From the NCBI GenBank assembly GCA_916700875.1, contig CAKAKS010000038.1:11479944-11543943 (forward strand): a DNA stretch of 64,000 nucleotides, written 5' to 3'. How positions within the stretch are numbered: the first letter of the stretch is position 1; every line of letters begins with the position of its first letter. This document shows positions 23,775-36,700 of the stretch, piece by piece. A program made the position numbers and the translations under genes. The DNA is from Sebastes aleutianus. Its lineage: Eukaryota; Chordata; Actinopteri; Perciformes; Sebastidae. The notes beneath the pieces are model-generated. The model had not been told where the DNA came from and did no database searches. It was given only the letters and a program-made list of their open reading frames with translations.

Positions 23775-24128
23775 AGACGACCTATTATGCTTTTCCCCTT
23801 TCCTTTAATGTGTTATATAGTTTTTTGTGTATGTAAAAGTTCTGCAATGTTACAAAGTTACTCTCCCCAACAGAAACACTGCTCCTGAACTGCCTGAAAC
23901 GCCTTGCTTGAAGTCCCGCAATTTTCTTCCGGAACGTGGTGATGTCACCAAGTAACACATTTGCATAAAACCTGCCTAGTGGATAGTTCGGCACGCCCGC
24001 AAACAAAGATAGTTAGAGCGGAGCTGATGCGGAGTCTGAAGAGTTTGGTAGCGTTCAGACGGAGGGTAGAAAGAGAAACCCAAAATATAAGAATGCACCT
24101 GAAAATGAGCATAGTAGGTCCCCTTTAA
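23775..24128. mobile_element. MITE copy related to the cfap20 intronic element
   Basis: Left end GACCTATTATGCTTTT and right end whose complement begins GACCTACTATGCTCATTTTC, giving imperfect inverted ends. It shares CACCTGAAAATGAGCA with the right end of the 9743-10224 element. About 350 bp, no ORF of note. Confidence 0.6.
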
Positions 24129-24129
24129 T

Positions 24130-27100
24130 ACAACTTTTCTCTTTGCTCAGCCTAAGAGCGCCTATTTTGTTTCCAATATTTCCAATATTTCATAAGAGTT
24201 CATTTCAATGAATAATTCTTGCATAAGATAACATGCAATAAGACTATGAGTGAAATTGACATACTGCATTGTTCAGATCTGTGGGTAAAATCAATAGAAT
24301 TAAAAGTCTGTAATGACGGGGACAATACCAATTCTCAACATTAACTGGTAATAAGTTCGTCAGTAAATTTCTGTCTATAGAATCTCCATCCTTCTGCATC
24401 CTTTCATATTACATGTACACCCAAATCCTCTTTAATCCAGTGCTACCCATCCAATCACACCAGATATTTTGGAGATATTATAGTATAACCTTTTGAAATA
24501 TTATTGATATCCACAGTCTTTCATCTATCTCAACTCAAAAAAGAGAGAGCATCAACTCAATGTGCACATTTATCACATTTTTTGTGAGGTCAACTTTAGA
24601 TTAAATGTGTATTTTTGGGACGAAATTGTATATTTTATTTCATCTAATTTGTAAGTTTCTGGGCATAACTTTATACGTACTGCAATTTTAAATTATAATT
24701 TCACAACAGGATAATGTATGTGGAGTTTGTAATCACATGGTTTCGAACACCATAAATGAGTTTGATGGAGCAGACACGAAACACTCTGCAAACCCCTCCA
24801 CCAGCAGAAAATGTTTAAATAAATACGATGAAGTATTCAGCGCTCTAGAGTTCTTTGGTGTGCTGTAAGTCCCTTCTTCATTTTCCTCAAGTGTTTTGAA
24901 CTGTTAAATAACAACAGGAGTCATTGTTGGTTTAATTCTGAACAGATTTTAAAGGTGCGTTCCATACAGTGTTCATCCAGAGTCCTACATATGAAGGCTC
25001 AAGCATATTTACAGAACATAGAGATATATACAGTCTTTATATAGAAAACAAAACTACTAACAAAAATAATCATCTTTTTTATAGCAGCAAAAAAAGAAGA
25101 AACTAAAAGAGAAATATGTATATTTACATCTTATTTTTTTTTCAAATAACAAGGCATATTATATATTGTACACTGCGCATACTTGCTTTTCCCATTCTTT
25201 AAGTATTCTTCTTGATTTAATCTCTGTGAGGATCAAAGTGTATAGGCATCTCTCTCCTCGGTCATTAACATACAGTTTACCAGAGGCAGAGCCACGCACA
25301 CACACACACACTCTGAGTCTGGCCAGGTTGGACTAACTGCATGGTCACGCCACGCCGCCGCCACCGACAGCTGCTGGCTGGGAACATGAAACAGCATCAC
25401 CACGTCGTCGCCACATTCATTCAATGATCAGGACGGTGGAGCCAACATGGCTGCCACTGAAAAAAGTGCAAAGGCCAAACTCTCATGTGCGGCTCCGCCT
25501 TAAAAGTCAAACAGATACAAAATAAAAGAAATTTTTTCTAGTTGAGTTAAAACACCAGAACGGAGACAATAAAGACTCGTAAATAACCTCCGGTATTGCA
25601 GCCATTGATTCCAGAGTTAAGTGTAAACCAGGTGATTGCAAAGAACAGAGAACAAGAACCCAAAACAAACACTGAGATGACATTTTTAACACACACTCTC
25701 ACACTCACACACTCTCACACACACACACGCTAACAATCCAGTCCGCTTCAGTAACATCTCCCGTAACAGCAAATAGAACAGCTTTAATTTATTCTTTTAG
25801 AAACTAAGTGAAAAGTGTCCTTTATAGACAAAGAAAGCAAAAAAAAAAAACATCAAGTGTTATTTTTCTTCCTTTTTGCAACACACTTCTACGTTTTTTT
25901 TTCCTAACTTATTATGTGCAAGTTCTGTGCAATGTCAGGCTTGTCGAAGGATAAAACAAAAAAGTATTTCAGCTGAAATCGCGTCACATTCATTGACTTT
26001 TGTTTTTTAAGTCACAAGATGGAATCAAAGGTGAGAACTCAATCTCCCAGCAGGCCACGCTGCTGTCTGAACATTCCAGAGTCTGCGGTAAATAAAAGGC
26101 TTGGGACATTAAGAACAAAACAAAACAAAAAGTCAAAGACTTCCCACTGCATTGGAACAGAAACACTCAAGTTGCACTTCAAGTATTCGAGGCCTGGAGT
26201 TTCCCGCCTACACTTTTTAACAAGGAGTGTTGCTCGTGACTCGTGCGAGATGTGCGCCGTCTGACTCGTAAATGTGCAAAAAGGTTTAGAAAGTCACATG
26301 CTTGTTGAGCGCGTACTGACCCCGACAGAGCACAATGCTTCAGCTTAAAGAGTACATGTTTCTTTACACATTTAAGTTCAAACAAAAAAAAAAAGACACA
26401 AACAACCAGCCATGCATTAGAAAATACATCCCTGACCTATTAGGACAATAAAGAAAAGAGCTCGAGTGATTTGTACAGAGTCATACTTTGGTTTTCCACA
26501 CATGCATATTGCTGTTGTCACATGCAAACCTCCCAAACCCAAAGCTTTTTTTTTTTTTTTTTTTTTAAATCTTCATGTTTGTCGTTAAACTGTTCGTTAT
26601 TTAATCCAGAATGTTTTATTGCCCTAGTGGTTACAGAAGCCATTCTGGCGTCTGTACCTCCTCGCCTTTTGTCACCATCGTCCCATCCCGTCCCAGCACC
26701 ACAGCCAGAGCAGGGTCAACCCACGAAGCAAAAAATACTCTCTCTCTACTCCGCTCTGGGACTGACTGAATGTACCTGAAATTATGGAAGGAATCTATTC
26801 TGTTAGAAACAGGGTTCAACTCTGCACCAGCACCCATCCAAAAAACAAACATATCAACCAGTGAGTGAATTCTCTTCTAAAAAACAAAAATAAAACTCTG
26901 TGAAATGCTGTAATACCCACTATAATAAAACCTTCTTTCATCAGTAAATTAACTCACTGCAAGTTACATTTCAATTCCTTTCGATTTGCATGTTTCAGCT
27001 GATTGAGCTGAAAGGAAAACCGACCCAAATCCGCAGCCTTTCACCCGGTCACGTGCAAAAAACACCCGGATTTCACCATCGCAAACAACCCTGCTCTGCA

Positions 27101-29487
27101 CGCACAACCCTCACACACAGTCCTCTCCACAGCTGATTAACAGAGGCCGCTATTGCAACAAAACATCTGATTTGTCCAAAAACAAAAAGACATAATTACA
27201 TCTTAAATCTTTCTTACTACAAGTTTTTTAAAACGTCCAGCATCATCAGCAACATTCCAAGATTATTCAACCTTATCGGTCTAATACACTCAATATCATT
27301 CAGTATTAATAAGTTTCATTTTAATTTATACAACTTGCATGTTTTTGTGATTAGCTTCATTAGTTTCGTCACTGTGTGTAAATGTTAACAGGGTTGAAGT
27401 GAAGCTAAACTCAACAGTTTTACTTCCTCATCCAACATCACGTTTGCCATACCGCTTAGCCTCATGAAACAGCAGATGCAGCAGAGAGCATCATGCATCT
27501 CTTACGACACTTTAATGACACCAACTGAAGCTGTTTGGTTCAAGATATAATATATTCTGATCATGGGCAAGCTGCCTTTTGGTGGTAAAGTTATTTTTGT
27601 AATTTGGCATATTATTCTTGATATTTTGTAATTTTTCAGGAGGATTTTTTGAAGTAAAGTTGTAGATTAGATTAGATTTGTAAATCTGCGGATTATATAA
27701 AATCTGCCTTCATTGTCGTATTTTGCATCTAGTTAAGACGTGTATTTCCAAATTTGTAACACAACTCTCGTGTCTGTATGCTAAATACTTTTATATATTT
27801 AAGTTAAACATTTCTCCAGTGCTCCTTTCATCCCTCTATCTTCTTCTAAAAATCCATTCAGTTTACAACACACAGATGTAATGAGCATCTAAAATACTAT
27901 ATTATACTTATATTTGGCCCAGTACAGTGGAACCAAGACACCTAAACCAGGAGCGGAAATCCTCCACCGAGGCTCACGCAACAAGCCTAAACCCGTGAAT
28001 ATAAGCTACTCGTTCTCAACCCTAGAATGATTTAAATTATATATTTTTCATTTCAATATGTCCAGGACCCTTTATAGTATTTTTGTTTCCCATCACAAAC
28101 TCTGACGATTACTGGTAGAGTTACTGGATCCACTGGAAAGGAGGAGGAGGCTCCGTCCTGCTGGTGTCCTAAGACGAATGAATCCAACACCCCGAGAGGA
28201 TTTCAAACAAGGCTTTTCTAACTGAATGCTCTTTAACACAATTTCAAACAATGGCTCAGCTAATGTGCAGTTAGTGACAAACATTGTGCTAACAGCATTT
28301 TCCAAAAATAAAAAAAAAATAAGCAAGAAAGTAGAGAAAGAGAGAACAACTCCACGTCTCTTCTTCTCTGGTGTTTGGTTTGTCTCTTCTCTGCTCCTCT
28401 AACATGCAGCATGTAGGTCAGTGTGGATTATTCAAAACAAACAGAAGTATCATTCTGGGCCCTCAATAAAATCATGAAATTAATATTTGGGATTGTAATG
28501 CCCTGTATACTGCACATATTGCATCTGCGCTCTTTTTTTTCTTCTTCTGGAATTTCACTCAATCTGTGTTCTTGACCCTCGATATACAGGCAACTTCTGA
28601 GCAGAGCTTATAGTCAACGTCGCCCTGGGGTGAAGGCCAAACTAAAGACTTTAGCACTCCTGCCACATGGAGGAGGGCGAAATAAAACACACTTGCAATC
28701 AATCTGGGGAATAAAGATCAATCATCCCCCTCACCCCAAGAACCAGGCTTCGGGCTCTTGGTTTCAGAAATGCCACTTCCAAAAGTCTCTAGAGTCTTAA
28801 AGCTACTGAAAGTCCCGCAAATCCGAGCGTGTTTATTGGGTTTATTTTGGTGAAAACATCAGCAGACACACGCTGGTCGATCGAGCCGATTCCACAGCGA
28901 GGAAGAACAATTTTCAGCATCTTTGAATGATTGCAGCTTCGTGGACTAATGTTCTTCAACAACGTTCATTATTCATGTGTTCATTCGATTGTGATGAAGA
29001 GGTGTGTGTGTGTGTTATGTATGTGTGCGAGTCCCCTGAAGTTTCCTGCCCAGGTGGCTGCTCAGTAGCACCTCCTAGAGGCCCTGAGAGACAGAGACAA
29101 CCTCTCCTTAGAACCATGATGAATGGATAACTTCTCACTTCTGGACGACCCTGATGGATCAGTCAAATGTCTGAGAGGGCTGAGTGGAAGGAATTTCTGT
29201 GATGGCTGAAACAGCAATGGGACCAGAATGCTTTGTTGGTCTGGTGTGACACTGGTCCCGCGTCAGATTGAGTTGTTTTTCTTCAGCAAATCAAGACACA
29301 CCGAATCAGAAAAAAAGCCTGTCAAAGACACCAAGAGTGGACCAAACGCACGCCATTCACCCTCCTCTCTCTTCTTTGTGTCCGTAAACTCCAGCAAGAC
29401 GAGGATGGCGATAACCTAAAGTCTTCCCGTCGGCGATAATGTCAAAAAGTGAATTTAGTGATCTGTCCGTCGACTTCAGCCAGCCAA
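24130..29487 (-). other. Probable long 3' UTR of slc45a4 plus spacer; end unresolved
   Basis: No exon or gene on either strand. Sequence to the left of the slc45a4 stop is rich in homopolymer runs and AT, as in a long 3' UTR. Candidate - strand AATAAA signals lie at 28846-28841 and 28837-28832 (about 645 bases after the stop), 26620-26615 and 25793-25788. I cannot say which is used. A (T)n run occurs at 26547-26566. Confidence 0.4.
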
Positions 29488-32400
29488 TCACAGAGCGGAC
29501 TCATTCTCCGTGTGACAGGAAGTGGTGGTGGTGGTTGCCTTGCCCTTCTTGTTGAGTTTCAGGAAGCTGGGTTTCTCTGTCGCCACGGCAACAGCCACTT
29601 CGTTGGCATTGTGATTTTCCGGCTTCGACAAGGACCGTTTCGAAGCTTTGGCTGATTCCCCATCCCTATCAATCATAATTAAAATCACAACTGTTAGGAT
29701 TGTATTTTGGACTTAAAGGAATAGTTTGACAGTCTGGGAAATATGTTTATTCGCTTTCTCGCCAAGAGCCGGTTAGCTTAACTTCGCATAAATACTGGAA
29801 ACAGTCACAACAACTGAGCTGAGAGTGGTATCGGCCTTCTCATCTAACTCTTGGCATGAAAGCAAATTTAAGTTAAACTGTAATATTTCACCGGAAATAG
29901 TATGCAATTTGCGTACTATTGGTTTCATATTAAGGTTTTTGGACATATTAAAAAATCTTACATACTGTTGTAGCGTACTAAATAGCATGTTAGTATGGAA
30001 TATTGGAAGCAAACAAGGTGGTTTTCTCACCCGCTGTTTGGAGTCGGGTAAATGACCAGGAAGAGGGCGGTCAAGAATCCGAGGAAGGAGCCCCCAGAGG
30101 CCACCATGGGAATGACACGGACGCTGCCAACCGCCTCCACTACAGCACCCAGAGCCGAGGCCACCAAGATCTGACTGATGTACACCTGCAAAATTACAAA
30201 TGGTCAAATAACAACACACCTTTTTTAGCATGCTATAGCATACATATACTGTATATATATACACATACATATACGACTATGCCACAAAGATATCATTAAG
30301 ACATTATGAACACTCACCTGGCAGGATAAGATAGCACAGTCGATGCCAAAGCCTCTCCGGGAGTTACCAGGACTGTGCCTGATGTACTGCAGGAGGCAGA
30401 GACAGTTACGGTTAATGACAGCTACATATTAGAAAAATAGATAAAAAATATATTGAATCTATCTACCTATCTGGGACATTACAACATTGTGATATAGCAT
30501 TTTCATATCTGCAGTCATTCCCTGGGCAGGTTAATATTCCATATTAAAAACAAACAAACAAGGATTTTGTGTCCATACCGCTTTCATTTCGTGGTACTGC
30601 CCTAGCAGGGCATAAGGACAGTAGGATATACTCATGGAGATGATGCCCATACTGCTGATCATCACCATGGAAACATACACGTTAGGGAAGATTGCCATGA
30701 CAGCAGTTCCTATGGAGGGAAAAAGAGAAAAAAAAATACATATCAGCTGCTCACATTTATTTGTTCTATTCTATTCTATTACTGTGGTTCAAACCTATGG
30801 AAAATGCAAGCGTTCCCATGATGTAGATGACCTTAATGCTCAGGTCAAAGTTGTCGAGGTACTTCTGGAGGATAGCTGGAGGTGGTAGATCAGTTGATTG
30901 GTTAGTACAGAGTTTAACGAAGAAAAGTGCACTTTACAGCCAGAGAGTTTGTTTTCTTGAAATGCATGTGCATGTGCAATGTGCTTGTGTGTTACCTGAG
31001 CATGTAGCAGCAGTCAAGGCATAAATAACTAGCCCCCAACATCCCATCTGAACTCCTTTGTGATAATCCTCCAACAAAGTGGAGTTAAGAGGAGCCTGAG
31101 AGAGGAAAACATATGAGATTATCAGAATAAGAAACAAAGTCAAAACACATTTACACATGCTTAATGGTTAAGCTTTTATTGGGTTCGGATTTATTTGTTT
31201 ATGTTCTAATTTTTTGATCTGTTTTCTATTATGATAGATAGATCTAATAGATAAAAGATTTTATGTAATGCAGCAGATAACAAGTTTTAAGGTCAAATAA
31301 CGATTCATCTCTATGTTTTGTCTTGTTGTTTTTCACATTTCCACCTTGGTTTGGACAAGCTGTCACGCCATTAAAGTAACTGAATGTAAGAGGACATACA
31401 TTCAAGCCCCGTTTTCACCGCAGGAACTTTCCCCCGGAACTAAAAAGCTTTTGAGGAACTCATTGCGTTTTGACTGCAGGGACCAGGGTCTAATTTAAGT
31501 TCTGGGGACAATTTACGGGGCCTTTTTACCCACCGAAAAAGCCCTAGTCAGGGGGTAGTACTTTCTGAAAGTACGGGAACTTTCAGGTGGTTTGAAGGGA
31601 TGAACGTCGCTGATTGGTCGCTGCCTCAAATGTACCGCTTCATTCATAAAACAAGGAAGTACTTTAGTATCGATTTAGGGCCATTTTAGGATGAGGAGAG
31701 AACATTTCTCTTTGTTTAATAACATTAAAAGGGAAGTTAGGCTTAGGGGATTTTTCATAGGTCAGCGGACTAATTTGTCTAATCTTTGCAGGTCTTTAGA
31801 CTGCGGTGGAAATGCAGACAACAGTGTGCTGAAGGAACCTTTTAGTTCCTTGAAAAGTAGACTAAAAGTCCCGGGAACGTTTAGCGGAAACCCAGCTATA
31901 CATATATTTGACCTGTGTGTGTTTAGTTGCTGTTTCACGTACGGTAGGATCTCCATGGAAGATGACTTGTCCCATGAAGTCCGTGAAGAAAACGGCCTCT
32001 GCGATGATGGAGAACCAGGTGAGCAGGTGACAGGCGCACAGTCGCAGCAGCTCCGGAGGCATCTTCAGCATGGAGAGCCACAGCAGCCGCACGGTGGTCT
32101 CAACCTACAGACAGGACACGAGATCAGACAATATCTACCCGAAAAGAGACACTTAACATATTGCGTTGTCATAGTTACAGCTCAAGTAAATTCCTCCTCA
32201 CCTCTCCCTCTTCGCTCTCTGTATCCCCGCTGGAGGAGGTAGTGTTTCCGCTACGGTGTCTGTCTCTCTGTTTGTGCCTCCTCCTGTGTCTGGCCTCTAC
32301 TTCGTATATGTCGTTCATGCTGCGAGACGGCTTGATGAGATAAGCGGCGTTGGCCCGGCGGTAGCGGTAGCGGTGGTTTCCCACCCGACCATAGTAGGAG

Positions 32401-33723
32401 AAGGTGCAGGACGGCTGGCGGTAGAAGATGTGACGGTGACGTGACTGCCGCATGGGGGCTCCGGTACTGGCAGCTGGAATAAAAAACATATTACGGATTA
32501 CCATTAAGTAATAGTTTATTATTCTTCTTTAACAGGTTTTAAAATCTTAATGATGCGCAGGATAGGGGAGGATGTCTCCACATTCTTATTGTACTCCTTT
32601 TGGCAGGATATTGCACGACTTATCTCCACCTTGACCACGCATTGCTGTAATCAGTAAGATTCAATACAAACACTTCAAAATAAAGTCATAAAAAAGTAGT
32701 TTAAATAATTTCAAAATATTCTATCACAGCAGTTAAAATAGCAATAAATACAATTCTGGATAATTAATTAATTATTAGAATATCTTTAATTTTTCTTATT
32801 TTCATTTTATCAAGAATTGCACAAAGTGAAATATAACATGAAAGTACCGACCTTTGACCATTCCAGCACGATGTGCCTGTCCTTTAGAGCTCAGCTGGTT
32901 GGCGTTAACTCCGTCAGGATTAGTCACACTGGCTAACAGCCGCCCATTCAGCGTCCGCTGCTCATTGAGCTGGTTGTTCAGCAACGCCTCCTGACCGTCG
33001 TCATTTTCCATTTCCTGCAAGAAAGCCGAGAGGCGTGAAATCCTGGGGTTGGTAGCATTTGCGTGGCGGTTGTTGGCTTGGAGCAGGTCTTGACTTCCTG
33101 CGCTGCTGCTGCGCCTGATGTTGCCGAAGCGGGGTGGCGGAGTGCTGCGATGGGGGTTGAAGAGGTTACCAGTTGCAAGAGGCGAGCCGTGATAGGGTGA
33201 GAGGCGGTCGGCGAAGATGGACGGCTCTAAGTGGCACAGGTACAACGCATCGTGGTCCATGTGGTCGAGAGTGGCGTCTGCCATGGCGAGAACACTGTCA
33301 CTTTTACCTGGAGACAGGCGAGGAGAGGGATGATTAGTTTAGGTGACAAATTCTGAGAAAATTAGTAGAAGGAAACCCACAACTGATTTTTTCTTTTCCA
33401 AATTTAATTGTATTTGAAGGGAAAAACACGTCATTCTGATTCATCAAAAGAAGCAAGAGTCCGCGAACTTACTTCTCACAAGCTCCATCTCCAAGAAGTC
33501 CATGTCCATATCTCCACGCTCTGAGAGGTCGTCTCCATACGGGTCATAGAGGTCGTAGCTGTCCATCATCTCATTCTCTCCAATCAGTTCCAGCTTGGGG
33601 GCGAGACCAGTCCTGCCATTAGCCGATGGTTGCGTTCTGGTGCGATCTGGACTCTCCTGGTGAGAGGACAGAAAACAAGTCTTAGGTTATTTTTGTAAAC
33701 TAAAATTGAATTTTACAGTGCAG

Positions 33724-33772
<49 letters not shown>

Positions 33773-36700
33773 GACACGCTGTACCTGGTCCAGCCTGTCA
33801 TGTTGGGGCGAGTACTGCTGCTCCTCAATGCTGAAGAGATGTAACACCACAGAGATGGAGAAGAGAATGGCGGCAAAGAAGAACAGGATCTGCTCTTGGG
33901 ACTTGAAGGCTGCTCCAAGGAAGGTGTGCGTCCAGTCTAAACCTCCGAGGGCGTAGCCGGTCGCACCACCAAGGCCTGCGCACATAAGCAAAAGTTTAGA
34001 CGTCCAAAAGAGACATAAGTAGAAAAAGATGCGTCTCATTTTCTCTCTCAGGACTTGTTTATGTCAAATTTGTGTCCATTCAGTTAAGTGTTTATTGGCA
34101 GGACCACACATCATATTACAATATCTATTTATGCGCATTAAACATTTCCATATTAAAATCCTGAGAAAGTTATATGTGTCAGATGTCAGCGGTACCTGCT
34201 GAGGCGGCGTGGATGTTGAGCGCCATGTCTTGTTCTTCCGTGTCCGCCACGTCTAGCAGGTACGCTCTGATTGGTCCCTCTGTCGCGTCTGCACAAAAGT
34301 CCAACACCACCACGCCCAGCACAGTAAGAACGATTCCTATTGGTTGTCTCCCTACCTCGTCACCCATCGATAAACCTAACGGAGAAAGACAAGAATGGAC
34401 AAAGAGTTTAATTATAAAATATGTGTTTGTTGTTATTATTCAACAAACAAACAGACAGTGAAAGCTGTTTGTTAAACAGATATCAGAAAGAGATGTGGAT
34501 AATAATAAGGCACATGCCATAGATAGATGAGCTTTTTTTATTAGAAAGATTATTTTTGTTTTAACACAAGCGTTTTTAAATGTTTATACATAAAACGTGA
34601 TAGATGTAGGCTTAGGAATTGGGTCAGTTCACCCAAATGACAAAATATTTCCCACTAAACATGCCTAGTGGTATCAAGCCATGTAGATAGTTTAATTTAT
34701 TTGTCCATATTTTAAGATATTTGTCACCAATAAGAAGAATAACTGAGAAAATAAGGTATATTATTGTTATATGGTTAAAAAAAGGCCAGTAAATATCAAC
34801 AGAAATGGAATAAAAGTCGTAATAATAAAGCTTAAAGCTATAATCTGGTACGGTGCATGAAATGGTGACATTTATGTTTTAATCTGTACATGGTCCCTAT
34901 GTTTATTAAATACAAATAAAAATAAAAATAATATAAATAATACATACATGTAAATCTTAATTTTACAAATTAATATTAAAATAGGAAATATAATCACTCT
35001 CTGCATCCAAATTACAAACATCTGGAATTGTTACACTGATGTGACCCTGGTCAGAGCTGCACATGTGATCAATAGCTGAATAGTGAGTTACAACAGCTGC
35101 ACAACACAAACGCAAACACATACGCAAATGGGTCACCGCACATTTCCCATACTGCTTTGCATGATGTGTGTGACCTTGTGCTTCTCATTACATTTGTGAC
35201 CCTGTCCTGCCCTCGAGCTGCCCGATGTGCGTTTGTGTCCGAGGGCCTGAGTGTGTGAAATTGTATGAATGTATGAAAACAACGCAGAGTGACATGGGAA
35301 AGCTTTAGGAACATGTGTATACGTGTATGTGTGTGAGAGAGAGAGAGTGTGACGCAGCATGACTTTACAAAGTGAAATCCATTAACATCGGGGAAACAAA
35401 CGTTCATAGAAGGAACAGCAGAGTGTGTGTTTGTGTGTGTGTGTGTGGGACAATGGAGCGGCACTACTCACTAGCCAGGCAGACAGACAGGAAGTGAATT
35501 GTGATTGGTGGAAAGGGGGAAGCAAACAGGAAGCATTTCCCTGTGAACTGCCTGCTCCTGTGTTCCCATGTCAACACACACACACACACACACTCACACA
35601 CACTCATAGGCCTACAGGTTACTACAGTTTTCCCATGTCACCCTGTGTTGTTCACACACATTCATATATATATACATATATATATATAACCATGGAAACG
35701 TACACCTTCTCTCTGTTATTATCTCATTTCTCCCACACAGATACAGCACACAGTTTTTCCCATGTCAACCCCTCTGGCAAGGTGCTCACACACACTCACA
35801 CACATACTAACACACACCCCGGTGCCCTAAAACGACCTGTGCCAACCTCTGTGCAGAAGAATGGAGGTAGAACAGAACAGAGTTGAATATAATCTGCTGA
35901 CAGAAAACAGTTTGTTCTTGTTATTTATAACTCCTTTGACAATTCATTTCACTTTGTTCTATTTAGAGACATTTAAAAGGTCCGGTCGGCTATTGTTGCA
36001 CTGTACATTTTCACCCATTTGGTCCACATTTGATGGAACATGTAAACTCTATTATATTATATGAGATATGAGATACGAGACCGATAACAATAACCAGCTG
36101 CTGTGGTCCAATACTAAGACGTAATCATCATCTGTAATTAAATTATTGAAACAATGAGAATAATTTCAAGATACTATACTAAGATCAGACACTGATAAAT
36201 CGTGAATCCCTACAATTCAGGGCTCCGATAACAACAGTGCTGCACGCCAATTAATTAATAATGATAATGTATACTCTATTAAAGTGCCATGTGGTTGACT
36301 TCCTTTTGCCTGATTTGATAGAGAAGATACACTCAGAGACAAGAGGCTGATTACATTTTTGCCAACTATAGTACCAGCAGAAAATGCATTCAAACGACAT
36401 AACAATGGGCTTGACTTGGATTTGAAAACACTAATTGTTGCATAGATTATTTCAAATGTGTGAGACTATTTCAAAACCGAATAGAATGGCTACTTTTTTA
36501 AAACACACTAACACACAGACTTTTGGAAAACACTGTGTGTGATGATATATAATTTAAGAGTTGGTGGTCAGTTGTTATTTTTCATCTCTTTCTCACAATA
36601 TGTCAACATTTGTGTTACTGTGTAATACAATTGGTCAATTTTAGAGTTCACATCAGTGGGCAACCTTCGGGTCTGAGAAGTGAAGCCAATGCTGAAGTGC

